Assembly: GCA_009699795.1 (NCBI GenBank)
Contig: WLNK01000011.1
Span: forward strand, 1-17,602
Origin: Actinomycetota bacterium
Lineage (GTDB): Bacteria > Actinomycetota > Actinomycetes > Nanopelagicales > Nanopelagicaceae
DNA length: 17,602 nt
Reading direction: 5' to 3'
This document shows, in pieces, positions 1 through 7,793 of the stretch. Both the position numbers and the translations under genes were made by a program. The stretch's first letter is position 1. Every line of letters starts with the position of its first letter. The notes below the pieces were generated by a model. The model worked only from the letters and a program-made list of their open reading frames with translations. It made no database searches and had not been told where the DNA came from.

Positions 1-1069
1 GACCTTCGGCAGCTCCAAGATTTACTAGTCGACCTTCAGCGATGAGCAACAGGCGACGACCGTCAGCCATTACATATTCATCGGTCTGGTGGCGCATCTT
101 TGAATTCTTGCTCTTTGCCTTCTGCTCAAGCCATGCAACATCGATTTCGATATCAAAATGACCTGAGTTAGCCATGATTGCGCCATCTTTCATTACCTTG
201 AAATGCTCTTCGCGAAGTACATCTCGATTACCCGTAACGGTAATAAAAACATCTCCCACCTTTGCGGCATCTTCCATCGGCATAACTCGGAATCCTTGCA
301 TCATCGCATCGAGCGCCTTTGTTGGATCAATTTCAGTAACAATTACATCCGCGCCCATTCCTTTTGCACGTTCTGCAACGCCTTTACCGCAGTAACCGAA
401 ACCGGCCACAACCAATATGCGCCCTGCTAGTAAGAAGTTTGTTGCGCGAAATACTGCATCGAGTGTTGATTGACCAGTTCCGTAGCGATTATCAAACATG
501 TGCTTTGTATCAGTGTCATTGACGGCAATCATTGGGAAAGTAAGCGCGCCATCTTTTGCCATTTGATTGAGTCGAATAACTCCAGTAGTTGTCTCTTCGC
601 ATCCACCAGCGATATTTGGAAGAAGTTCTTTGCGAGTCGTATGAAGTGTGTTCACGAGATCGCAACCGTCATCAAATACTTGGTGTGGTTCGATATCGAG
701 TGCTGCATTAATGTGTGCGTAGTAACCATCACGATCTACTGCATTGCGTGCAAAAACAGAAATTCCAAATTCATGTACGAGTGCAGCTGCAGTGTCGTCT
801 TGGGTTGAGAGAGGGTTTGATGCACAAAGTGCGATATCCGCTCCGCCGGCTTTTAAAACGCGCATGAGGTTTGCTGTCTCTGTGGTCACGTGCATACATG
901 CTGCAATGCGAACACCTTTAAATGGTTGAGACTTTTCAAAACGTTCACGAATCTGCGCCAATACTGGCATGTTGCGCTCTGCCCATTCGATTCTCTTTCG
1001 TCCTTCTGCAGCAAGCGCCGCATCTGCAATGTCGTGGCGCGGAAGAGTTGATGTAACTGGTGAATTCAC
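1..1069 (-). CDS. ahcY: adenosylhomocysteinase (S-adenosyl-L-homocysteine hydrolase), 3' end cut by window edge
   Basis: Cytosolic NAD-dependent enzyme that splits S-adenosylhomocysteine into adenosine and homocysteine, recycling the product of SAM-dependent methylations. The first 356 residues are visible and the C-terminus lies beyond position 1. I read the frame directly from the sequence. Visible are the substrate-domain motif HVTTETANL (60-68), NPLSTQDD (85-92), EETTTGV (159-165), the Lys189/Asp193 pair in NDTDTKHMFDN, and the NAD-binding loop GFGYCGKG (223-230). The start is GTG at 1067-1069, with a strong Shine-Dalgarno AAAGGAGA six to seven bases upstream. It is the compact form seen in archaea, Thermotoga and cyanobacteria: it lacks the insertions of the Streptomyces/Mycobacterium enzyme and carries GFGYCGKG where that enzyme has GYGDVGKG. 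It follows manB on the same strand after a 128-nt structured leader. The identity is secure; the subtype rests on remembered family sequences. Confidence 0.96.
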   Translation of the reverse strand, partial: MNSPVTSTLPRHDIADAALAAEGRKRIEWAERNMPVLAQIRERFEKSQPFKGVRIAACMHVTTETANLMRVLKAGGADIALCASNPLSTQDDTAAALVHEFGISVFARNAVDRDGYYAHINAALDIEPHQVFDDGCDLVNTLHTTRKELLPNIAGGCEETTTGVIRLNQMAKDGALTFPMIAVNDTDTKHMFDNRYGTGQSTLDAVFRATNFLLAGRILVVAGFGYCGKGVAERAKGMGADVIVTEIDPTKALDAMMQGFRVMPMEDAAKVGDVFITVTGNRDVLREEHFKVMKDGAIMANSGHFDIEIDVAWLEQKAKSKNSKMRHQTDEYVMADGRRLLLIAEGRLVNLGAAEG

Positions 1070-1180
1070 GTAAATCTCCTTTAACGGTAATAAAAAACAG
1101 TTGATTGGACTGTGCTTACCTAAGGCGTAGGGCTCTACTTTGCTAGGCGGCTATTTGCCTAGATTACTGCCCAAAGTAGA
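1070..1180 (-). promoter_or_regulatory. structured 5' leader of ahcY, candidate cis-regulatory RNA
   Basis: Read on the minus strand, 1180-1172 (UCUACUUUG) pairs perfectly with 1142-1134 (CAAAGUAGA), a 9-bp stem P1. Nested inside, CUAGGC (1162-1157) pairs with GCCUAG (1148-1143), a 6-bp stem P2 with an 8-nt loop, stacked directly on P1. The 9-nt strand joining P1 to P2 begins GGC (1171-1169), which could pair with GCC just after P1 (1133-1131) as a short pseudoknot. Competing pairings exist: GUAG (1138-1135) with CUAC (1130-1127), and CUAGGC with GCCUUAG (1126-1120). A U-tailed hairpin and the ribosome binding site follow. The stems are seen in the sequence; a regulatory role is inferred from the position and from the riboswitch-like layout. 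Confidence 0.45.
1086..1120 (-). terminator. U-tailed hairpin just before the ahcY ribosome binding site, possible attenuator
   Basis: On the minus strand ACAGU (1113-1109) pairs with ACUGU (1101-1097) around a 7-nt loop, and six U (1097-1092) run from the last stem base. Outer arms GGUAA (1120-1116) and UUACC (1090-1086) can close a larger hairpin that ends six bases before the Shine-Dalgarno sequence. The inner stem has only five pairs, so it would be a weak intrinsic terminator. It could act as the expression platform of the leader structure upstream, as a plain terminator for manB read-through, or have no role. Confidence 0.3.
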
Positions 1181-1197
1181 AAAGTCGCTAGTTCAGG

Positions 1198-2544
1198 CTA
1201 GGCGCGTATTGTGGCGAGCACCTCATCACGAATTTTCTTCATGATGGCCTCGGTATTACCTTCGACATTGAGGCGAAGAAGTGGCTCAGTATTTGAAGCT
1301 CTTACGTTAAACCACCATTGACTTGAATTAACTGTAAGACCATCGAGATGATCAACGCTATTACCGGCGCTTTCTCCGAATTTATCCTCAACTTTTTTCA
1401 TCGAAGATATTGCATCATTGACCTTCGAATTAATTTCACCACTCGCGATGTAGCGACTGTATGGCTTAAGAATTTGCGAAAGTGGTTCCTTTACTTCGCC
1501 CAACGCTGCAATTGCATGAAGGGCTGCAAGCATTCCAGAATCGGCTCTCCAAAAATCTCGGAAATAGAAATGCCCTGAGTGTTCGCCGCCAAAAACTGCG
1601 CCAGTCTCAGCCATAAGCTTCTTAATATATGAATGCCCCACGCGAGAGCGAACTGATTTCCCGCCATTCTCTTCCACAATTTCAGGAACGGCTTTAGATG
1701 AAATCAGATTATAAATAATGGTTGAACCAGGGTTCTTTCTAAGCTCACGATCTGCGATGAGGGCTGTAAGCGTTGATGGATTAACACCATTGCCCTTCTC
1801 GTCGACTAAAAAGCAACGGTCAGCATCGCCATCGAATGCAAGCCCTATATCTGCTTTCTGTTTTTTTACTGCAGCTTTTAAATCTTTGAGATTTTCTTCA
1901 TCGATTGGATTTGCTTCATGATTTGGAAAAGTCCCATCAAGTTCGAAATACATCTCGATTACTTCTGCATTGAGTTTTTTAAAAACGGCTGGAGCAGTAT
2001 GGCCAGCCATTCCGTTACCTGCATCGATGACAATTTTTAATGGACGAATCCCATCCAATGGTACGAGTGTTAAAAGATGGTCAACATATTCTTCTAGGAG
2101 ATCAACACTTTTTTCTACTCCGACGCTTCGAGGTGTTATTGGTGCGCCTTGCGTAACAAATTTCTCAATAGTTAACAACCCTGATTCTTTTCCTATCGGC
2201 CTTGCACCACTAAAGCAAAGTTTGATTCCGTTGTACTCGGCGGGGTTGTGACTAGCCGTAAACATGGCTCCAGGAAAATTTAATTTTCCGGCCGCAAAAT
2301 ACAACATATCTGTCGAGGCAAGACCAATTCGAATTACATCCATTCCCTGAGATGTAACACCGGCAGAAAATGCATCTGCAAAAATTGGTGAGGATGGTCG
2401 CATATCTTCACCGATGACGACCGTGGCTGGTTCGCGCTCTTGCTGTAGAAAAATTGCGAACGCAACTCCGGTCTTAAAACAAAAGTCTGCAGTTAATTCC
2501 TTATCGACTAAACCGCGAATGTCATACGCTTTAAAAATTGACAT
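1198..2544 (-). CDS. manB: phosphomannomutase / phosphoglucomutase
   Basis: Cytosolic alpha-D-phosphohexomutase that interconverts mannose-6-phosphate and mannose-1-phosphate, feeding GDP-mannose synthesis; some family members also accept glucose phosphates. At 448 residues it has the normal length. The four domain signatures are visible in order: the phosphoserine loop TASHNP with Ser98, the metal-binding DGDADR (238-243), the sugar-binding GEHSGH (320-325), and the C-terminal phosphate-binding RASNTEP loop near residue 425. The ATG overlaps the TAA of the DUF3499 gene by one base, so it is the last gene of a tight operon. In Mycobacterium and Streptomyces the same gene also follows DUF3499 and lies near whiB2. 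The sugar nucleotidyltransferase at 7873-8829 would use its product. Confidence 0.93.
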   Translation of the reverse strand: MSIFKAYDIRGLVDKELTADFCFKTGVAFAIFLQQEREPATVVIGEDMRPSSPIFADAFSAGVTSQGMDVIRIGLASTDMLYFAAGKLNFPGAMFTASHNPAEYNGIKLCFSGARPIGKESGLLTIEKFVTQGAPITPRSVGVEKSVDLLEEYVDHLLTLVPLDGIRPLKIVIDAGNGMAGHTAPAVFKKLNAEVIEMYFELDGTFPNHEANPIDEENLKDLKAAVKKQKADIGLAFDGDADRCFLVDEKGNGVNPSTLTALIADRELRKNPGSTIIYNLISSKAVPEIVEENGGKSVRSRVGHSYIKKLMAETGAVFGGEHSGHFYFRDFWRADSGMLAALHAIAALGEVKEPLSQILKPYSRYIASGEINSKVNDAISSMKKVEDKFGESAGNSVDHLDGLTVNSSQWWFNVRASNTEPLLRLNVEGNTEAIMKKIRDEVLATIRA

Positions 2545-2969
2545 TACTGAGATGGAACAGCTCGCAGGTGTCCGCGTCTTCCAATATTTGCTTGTGATGA
2601 TTGATTTGAATTCATTGACTGGGCGGGCTCCACTGGAGCGGCAGCTGCTTCTCTGACTGCATCTGCGATTGCCATCAAATCATCTTCGGATGGACCAATA
2701 TTTCTATCCGAATTCGCTTCTTCTTTAATCACGTTCCAACCATGAGGAACGGTTAATTTTTTTCCGTGAACTTCACACAAATCGTATGCATGCGGTTCTG
2801 AAAAAGTTGCAAGCGGACCAACAACAGCCGTTGAATCTGCATAAATATATGTAAGTGTCATCGAGGCCATTGCGCGACAACCAACTCGAGAGCAACCTCG
2901 ACCGGTTCGTACATGTGCGTTCATAGATACAACATTAACGCCAGAGGTGATGATTCTTGTGGATTTCAT
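2544..2969 (-). CDS. DUF3499 family protein
   Basis: Small protein of unknown function, nearly restricted to Actinobacteria (Rv3258c type). The conserved part is Cys26-X4-Cys31, the strand TLTYIYADSTAVVGPLATF (38-56), EPHAYDLC and CEVH (Cys65, His68), then LTVPHGW. The Cys/His spacing suggests a zinc site, which is an inference. The rest, from about residue 80, is low-complexity and poorly conserved. The ATG at 2969 leaves an 18-base gap after the DUF5719 gene, but no clear ribosome binding site precedes it. A second ATG at 2924 would give a protein starting MNAHVRTGRGC, closer to where remembered homologues begin, so the start is uncertain. The stop overlaps the manB start. Its constant place between an envelope glycosyltransferase unit and manB suggests a link to that pathway. 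Confidence 0.85.
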   Translation of the reverse strand: MKSTRIITSGVNVVSMNAHVRTGRGCSRVGCRAMASMTLTYIYADSTAVVGPLATFSEPHAYDLCEVHGKKLTVPHGWNVIKEEANSDRNIGPSEDDLMAIADAVREAAAAPVEPAQSMNSNQSSQANIGRRGHLRAVPSQ

Positions 2970-2987
2970 CGTTGAACAAGGCGGTGC

Positions 2988-4349
2988 CTACGGAGTGAGT
3001 ACCTGAATACTTGACGTCGGTACCGCAGATTTTGTTAAAACGCTGCCTGCTTCCAGTGGGAAATAACCTGATCCGCTCTGCGTGGAAATCAAGGCAGCTC
3101 CATGAACTCCCTTTGATACGTTTGAAAAAATAATGGCTCGCACATTTTGTGGAACTTGGTAAGCGACAAAATCAATTCCATTAATATCAAATGTTTTTCG
3201 TTTGCCATTTAGGTAAATAACTTCGGCTCCAAGGGAAATGTCGCCACCGATAAAGACAAACTCTGGCGAAAGTCCTGTGAGAGCGAGGTTATACGAAGTT
3301 AATTCTGCTGCTGCGGTGCTCCAAATAAAATCGGATTTACCTTTCATCAGTGTAGAAGAGAAAACTGCAGCAACAACAGGTTGCTCAGACGTTATATGTA
3401 AACCAAAGCGTCCTTGGTTAAGACTTGGATCAAATGGAATAGAAATTACTCTGCCCTTTGGCACCACTAAATCTTGCAATCCAACGGGGGAAAAAGAGCC
3501 TTCCGAAGATGCAAGCTCGACGCTAATACGTGCATCGACATCTGATGGATTCAATACTCTAATCGTGTGCGAGAGTGAAGAAGTTGCTGCTGCTGAAGGC
3601 TTTGCAATTTTTTTATTTACTTTTTTCTTACTCGGCTTTGCAATGCTTTTGACCGTTTGAGGAATGGCTGGAATAAAAATATCTTTTGACGGACTCGTCG
3701 TCGCATTAACAATATCTCCGCCAAGACTCTTAAGACCTTTTCCTCTTTCATCGATCATGTAAGCGCTAAGTCGTCCAGCCCTTGGCACGACCTGCATCAC
3801 GATTGCTTTCGAACCCGGTGAGAGTGCATCCAGGCCTACAGAAACTTGAGAGTTCGGTGCGATAGTTACAACTTTATTTGGTTGTTCGCTTACTTCATTC
3901 CACACTCTTACATCGGCAATCGCAGGACTCAATCCACTGTTGATGAGTAATAAATCGCCACGGCTAGTTACATCAGAGGCTCCTCCTACAAACCATTGTG
4001 AGGAGATTGGTGATTTACAAATAGTTGCACCCGCCCAAACACCGCTACGCACTTGCCATACCGCTGGAGTCATGTCGTTACTTTCAAATACTGCCGCAGA
4101 GCTTGCTTGGTTATACCTGCGAGTTTTAGAGGGCTTGAATGTTGTTGAAGAACTTCCAATTAATTTAAATGGAGTCTTACTCGATGAAAGTGAGATTGCG
4201 GTTAGTAAACCTTTACCGGTTGAGGGGCAAACAACTGCCGGATAGCTCTTGATGTAGCGACTTGGCGTAACCGTGGCATTTAATACGTTAGAAATTGCAA
4301 GAACCCCTGCAATAGCTGCAGCAACAATTAATGGTCTATGTAATTTCAT
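2988..4349 (-). CDS. DUF5719 family exported protein
   Basis: Predicted extracytoplasmic, membrane-anchored protein of 453 residues. A positively charged start (MKLHRP) leads into one hydrophobic segment at about 7-27, without a clear cleavage motif, so I read it as a signal anchor or signal peptide. The rest is rich in Ser, Thr and Val and looks like beta-sandwich modules: one at about 35-215 with two cysteines (Cys41, Cys111) that could form a disulfide, and one from about 260, joined by a lysine-rich linker at 232-258. The ATG overlaps the TGA of the large glycosyltransferase gene by four bases (ATGA). In Streptomyces a DUF5719 gene also follows a large GT2 membrane protein and precedes DUF3499, which supports the family call. 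The function is unknown; a partner role for the glycosyltransferase is an inference. Confidence 0.75.
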   Translation of the reverse strand: MKLHRPLIVAAAIAGVLAISNVLNATVTPSRYIKSYPAVVCPSTGKGLLTAISLSSSKTPFKLIGSSSTTFKPSKTRRYNQASSAAVFESNDMTPAVWQVRSGVWAGATICKSPISSQWFVGGASDVTSRGDLLLINSGLSPAIADVRVWNEVSEQPNKVVTIAPNSQVSVGLDALSPGSKAIVMQVVPRAGRLSAYMIDERGKGLKSLGGDIVNATTSPSKDIFIPAIPQTVKSIAKPSKKKVNKKIAKPSAAATSSLSHTIRVLNPSDVDARISVELASSEGSFSPVGLQDLVVPKGRVISIPFDPSLNQGRFGLHITSEQPVVAAVFSSTLMKGKSDFIWSTAAAELTSYNLALTGLSPEFVFIGGDISLGAEVIYLNGKRKTFDINGIDFVAYQVPQNVRAIIFSNVSKGVHGAALISTQSGSGYFPLEAGSVLTKSAVPTSSIQVLTP

Positions 4350-7300
4350 GCTAACTCCTCTTCGGAGATTTCACGTCGACGTCGACCCGCTGGGAGTGCG
4401 AGAGTAATTACGGTAACCAAAATAACTATTTGAAGTGAGAGCCAACCTCTTCGCAAAGTGCCATCATAAAATAGTTCAACTTCTCCAGGCTCTGTTACAG
4501 AAAATACTGGTAAATCGAGTGCGCTCCTGGATCTTGCAAGTCTTTTTCCATTTTGGGAAAGTTGCCAACCTCGACTGAAGTTTTCTGTCAGAGTAACAAT
4601 TCCTGTTGATGGCACAGAGTAAGTTCCTGATTGCTTGTTCAAAACTAGAACTTGGCTTTCCCCACTAGCTGGAGTGAAAACCAATTGGCCCGCATTGCCA
4701 ATGACTTTCCATGAAACGCCTGCAGAAGTTGAGGATGCTCGCGTAAAACCACCAAGGCCATCAATTGTTCTAACAATGCTGGGATTTACTGGGCTCTTAA
4801 AAAATAAGTATTTAATGCCATGAGCCGCCAGCGTTGTTCCGCTTGAAAGGCCACTTCCGTCTGCGATATTTCTGACAGCTTCTGAAATAGGTTTACTTTC
4901 AAAAGGTGCTACATCGGGTTGGCCGAGTGTTACATCGCCACCTCGCGCAACGTAGAAATTTAGCGCGTAATCATTCTTATCTTGAACTCTAAGTACCACT
5001 GTCTTGGCATCGCGTTCTACCGCCAAGAACGCCGGTAACACCTCCGGCGCACCTGACTGAACGGGTGAGACTGCTCCTTGAGTAGTAATCCAACCAATTG
5101 TGGCAACTCCGTATATTGCACTTACAGCAAGTAGAAGGGCCGCGGCATAGTGTCTGAAATTTAGGTGAGTTTGAATAAGCGTTTCACGTAATTTATCGAG
5201 CATGATCACGCCAGAAATAATTGCAAGAATTGTCGCAATCGCGATGAAGGTGCCAGCATAAATTGGATCTGATGCCGCAGTTCCATTTCCAGTAAGTGAA
5301 ATTGAGGAAAAAAGCGTTGCGACCATTAAGAGTGCCAGACCAAATTCTGCAAAAACGCGCGCCCTTGTGACTGAGAAGAGAGCGATAATTAATACGGCAA
5401 ACATCGGACTGATATTCCACCAAGGAAGGGCTCCCGGACCACCAGGATTTCCCAGAATTGCATAATTTGGTCCACCACCAGCAATTGCGTAACCAGCATC
5501 CAAAAGCAGGCGATGGGGATGCACAATGAGAGCCAGGCTCCATGGAATATTCATTAAGAATGTAAAACCTACAACGACTACTCTCCGCTTAATTCTTTCA
5601 ATAAAAATTGTTGATTTAAAATTTCGTTCGAAGAAAAAGTAATCCTTAACGACTGCATAAACCATCAAGCCTAAGAGTGCTAAAAGTGCCTGGGGTGCAA
5701 ATGCAAAGGCCAACCCCAAGATGCATGAGACTTGGGCAATTTTGCGTGCTTTAACATTTTCGATTTCATACCAATTCTTAGACAATTTAATAACAAAGGG
5801 AAAGAGCCCCATCACAACGAGCAACCCAAAGCGCCCTGTGTTATTGGCAGAAATTGCAATTGGAGATATCGCATATAGAACTGAAGCAGCAGCGGCCAGC
5901 CATCGCTTTTCGGTCAGAGTCCGAAGTAACGAGTACATCGAAAGCGAAATAAGAATTGGCGCAGCGATAAAAAATAAGGTCATGAAGAGTGGCACATTTC
6001 CGAGAGTAAGAATCGATGCGATTGCAATTACTGGAATCCAGGGTGGCGAAGGATTTGTTGAACCCATTCCCACGTTATGCCAACCAGAAAAATACGCACT
6101 CCACAAATCACTAGCACCATGCAACTGAGCTGGCAGAGATCCCCCCGAAAGTGCTCCGAATCTATGTCTGGACCAGGCAAGAGAAATAAGGGTTAAACCA
6201 GTCACCATTAAAAATAGCGGGCGCTTTAAAAGCGTCCACCAAGCACTTCGAGATTTCGGTTCAAGTAAATCTTCATCTTCAAGAGAAATTACGCTCTTTG
6301 CGGGAACGCTTTGATCAAGTGCTTGCTCTGGAAATATCTGCTCTCGAAGCCAATCGAAACTGCGAGCGAAGTTTGCACGGATTTGTGAAGATCGCGGCGG
6401 AATAAATTGGGCGACAATTCTTGGTGAAACTAAGCGATGTTTTTTCCGAAATTTTCTTGCAGCAATCAGTTCGTTTGGCTTAAAGAGTAGGGATCCAATT
6501 GCAAGAATTTCATCACTTGCATAACCCGGAAGTTTTGCAAATAAGTAGCCGATTGCCCGAAGCGCTGCTCCAAATAGAATCTGACCAGCAAGCAAGGGCA
6601 GCATCCACCATGATGAATTTGCTAAAAGAACATAAGCCGCATTTCTTCGATCGAGTAAGCGAGGTCTATGTAAGAAAGCGCCCTGAACATCAACAGAACG
6701 ACGCTCTGATGCTGAAGCTTCGGCGTGATAAGCAAGTGCATCGGTAACTGCAATGACTGTATGTCCTGCCGTACGAACTCTCCAGCCAAAATCAACGTCA
6801 TCTCGAAAGAGTTCGAGGTTGGGATCAAATCCATCAAGTTCTTCAAAAACATCGCGTCGAATTAGCGCACCTGCAGTGCTTACAGAGAGCACATCGTGAA
6901 TTCCATCTCGTTGTCCTTGATCGTATTCAGATGGTTCAAGACCAGTCCATCTTGCACCGTTGGCAGTGATACTTATTCCAACTTCGAGTAGGTGCGAGTG
7001 ATCGTGCCAACCTAAGAGCTTTGGTCCAGCCATCACTACATTTGGACGATCCTCTAACGCTTCAAGTAAGTACCGCAGCGCTTTATTATGAGGTGCCAAA
7101 TCATCGTGAATAATCCAAAGCCATTCTTCGACATCATTTTCTTTGTTGTAATCAATATCTAATTCAGGAAGCGTTGAAACCGCGTAAGAAATTGCCTGAC
7201 CAAAACCTGCATCGCGATCTAGGGAGAGAACAGGGATGCGAGCACCTTTTAATAATTTAACTGATGAGTCTTCTGATCCAGTATCAACTGCAATGATGGA

Positions 7301-7402
7301 ATCAACTTTACGTTTCTGCGATGAAATTGCAGCAACAACTTGTGGTAACCATGTTGCGCCGTCGTGCACAACAAGAATCGCAGTTACGCGATGGGAAGTC
7401 AT
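4346..7402 (-). CDS. large GT2 glycosyltransferase fused to a polytopic membrane domain
   Basis: A 1018-residue two-part protein. Residues 1 to about 240 form a GT2 (GT-A fold) transferase: TAILVVHDGATWLPQVVAAI, VDTGSEDSS, the nucleotide-binding IIHDDLAPH, and FRDDVDFGWR, the usual acceptor/catalytic-base region. After a soluble linker (about 300-385) comes a domain with roughly a dozen hydrophobic segments from about 390 to 770. A probably extracytoplasmic C-terminal part follows, containing HGIKYLFFKS and ENFSRGWQL...GKRL, which resemble the YfhO/AftD-like GT-C tails, then a final transmembrane helix (about 983-1003) and a basic end. It likely builds or moves an envelope glycan, but donor and acceptor cannot be told from sequence. 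It starts five bases after the whiB-like gene and overlaps DUF5719 by four bases. The same order whiB2, GT2, DUF5719, DUF3499, manB is known in other Actinobacteria. Confidence 0.85.
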   Translation of the reverse strand: MTSHRVTAILVVHDGATWLPQVVAAISSQKRKVDSIIAVDTGSEDSSVKLLKGARIPVLSLDRDAGFGQAISYAVSTLPELDIDYNKENDVEEWLWIIHDDLAPHNKALRYLLEALEDRPNVVMAGPKLLGWHDHSHLLEVGISITANGARWTGLEPSEYDQGQRDGIHDVLSVSTAGALIRRDVFEELDGFDPNLELFRDDVDFGWRVRTAGHTVIAVTDALAYHAEASASERRSVDVQGAFLHRPRLLDRRNAAYVLLANSSWWMLPLLAGQILFGAALRAIGYLFAKLPGYASDEILAIGSLLFKPNELIAARKFRKKHRLVSPRIVAQFIPPRSSQIRANFARSFDWLREQIFPEQALDQSVPAKSVISLEDEDLLEPKSRSAWWTLLKRPLFLMVTGLTLISLAWSRHRFGALSGGSLPAQLHGASDLWSAYFSGWHNVGMGSTNPSPPWIPVIAIASILTLGNVPLFMTLFFIAAPILISLSMYSLLRTLTEKRWLAAAASVLYAISPIAISANNTGRFGLLVVMGLFPFVIKLSKNWYEIENVKARKIAQVSCILGLAFAFAPQALLALLGLMVYAVVKDYFFFERNFKSTIFIERIKRRVVVVGFTFLMNIPWSLALIVHPHRLLLDAGYAIAGGGPNYAILGNPGGPGALPWWNISPMFAVLIIALFSVTRARVFAEFGLALLMVATLFSSISLTGNGTAASDPIYAGTFIAIATILAIISGVIMLDKLRETLIQTHLNFRHYAAALLLAVSAIYGVATIGWITTQGAVSPVQSGAPEVLPAFLAVERDAKTVVLRVQDKNDYALNFYVARGGDVTLGQPDVAPFESKPISEAVRNIADGSGLSSGTTLAAHGIKYLFFKSPVNPSIVRTIDGLGGFTRASSTSAGVSWKVIGNAGQLVFTPASGESQVLVLNKQSGTYSVPSTGIVTLTENFSRGWQLSQNGKRLARSRSALDLPVFSVTEPGEVELFYDGTLRRGWLSLQIVILVTVITLALPAGRRRREISEEELA

Positions 7403-7407
7403 AAGAG

Positions 7408-7716
7408 TTACGCTGGGCGGCGCTTCAAACGGCGGCGCTCACGTTCGGAGAGTCCACCCCAAATTCCAAAACGCTCATCGTGTGCGAGCGCATATTCCAA
7501 GCACTCTTGGCGAACGTCGCATGAAAGACATACGCGCTTTGCTTCACGAGTTGATCCCCCCTTTTCTGGGAAGAATGCTTCTGGATCAGTTTGCGCGCAA
7601 AGTGCGCGCTCTTGCCAGGAGAGCTCCATGCTCTCGCCGTTGGCTAATTGAATTGTTGGTCCAGCAGTGGGGGCTGATGGCTTTCCCGTTGATGTTGCTT
7701 CTGGGCGGATTGGCAT
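7408..7716 (-). CDS. whiB: WhiB-family transcriptional regulator, WhiB2/WhmD-like
   Basis: Actinobacterial iron-sulfur regulatory protein of 102 residues. The four cluster ligands are Cys40, Cys63, Cys66 and Cys72 in the pattern C-X22-C-X2-C-X5-C. The family turn GIWGG (84-88) and a basic DNA-contacting tail SERERRRLKRR follow. Family members bind a [4Fe-4S] cluster and act with the primary sigma factor; WhiB2/WhmD/WhiB proteins are tied to septation and cell division. The WhiB2 assignment rests on gene neighbourhood (upstream of the GT2, DUF5719, DUF3499 and manB genes), which matches Rv3260c. The start is ATG with a strong AAGGAGA eight bases upstream. A promoter lies at 7794-7822. It probably leads an operon running down to manB. 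Confidence 0.95.
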   Translation of the reverse strand: MPIRPEATSTGKPSAPTAGPTIQLANGESMELSWQERALCAQTDPEAFFPEKGGSTREAKRVCLSCDVRQECLEYALAHDERFGIWGGLSERERRRLKRRPA

Positions 7717-7761
7717 TCGCTAATCTCCTTGCAGACCTATTTAAAGCCTTGTGTGAGTGGC

Positions 7762-7777
7762 CCATTCCCATGAATGG
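7762..7777 (-). repeat. hairpin in the whiB 5' leader
   Basis: CCATTC and GAATGG form a perfect 6-bp stem around a 4-base loop. It falls in the predicted leader between the promoter start site (about 7787) and the ribosome binding site. There is no U-tract, so it is not a terminator. It may stabilise the mRNA or be chance. Confidence 0.35.
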
Positions 7778-7793
7778 TGCGCGCTAGAAACGA

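Noticed and set aside
1134..1180. The P1/P2 hairpin as an ordinary intrinsic terminator of manB
   Set aside because: No U-tract follows the 3' arm on the minus strand (it continues GCCCUACGCC), and P1 is broken by a one-sided 9-nt junction. A terminator-like U-tract appears only after the next hairpin.
1070..1180. Known SAH or SAM riboswitch upstream of ahcY
   Set aside because: I looked for the SAH core (GAGGAGCG...CCAGGCUCG), the SAM-I/IV core and the SAM-II/V pseudoknot cores and found none. This is from memory, so an Infernal search should confirm it.
3238..3660. 140-codon plus-strand open frame inside DUF5719
   Set aside because: A shadow of the DUF5719 gene on the other strand, with no ribosome binding site and no family likeness.
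5721..6128. 135-codon plus-strand open frame inside the glycosyltransferase
   Set aside because: Antisense to membrane-helix codons, which often leave an open complementary frame; no independent support.
7236..7787. 183-codon plus-strand open frame across whiB
   Set aside because: It is antisense to whiB and the glycosyltransferase start, both of which have clear family motifs, and it shows no recognisable protein features.
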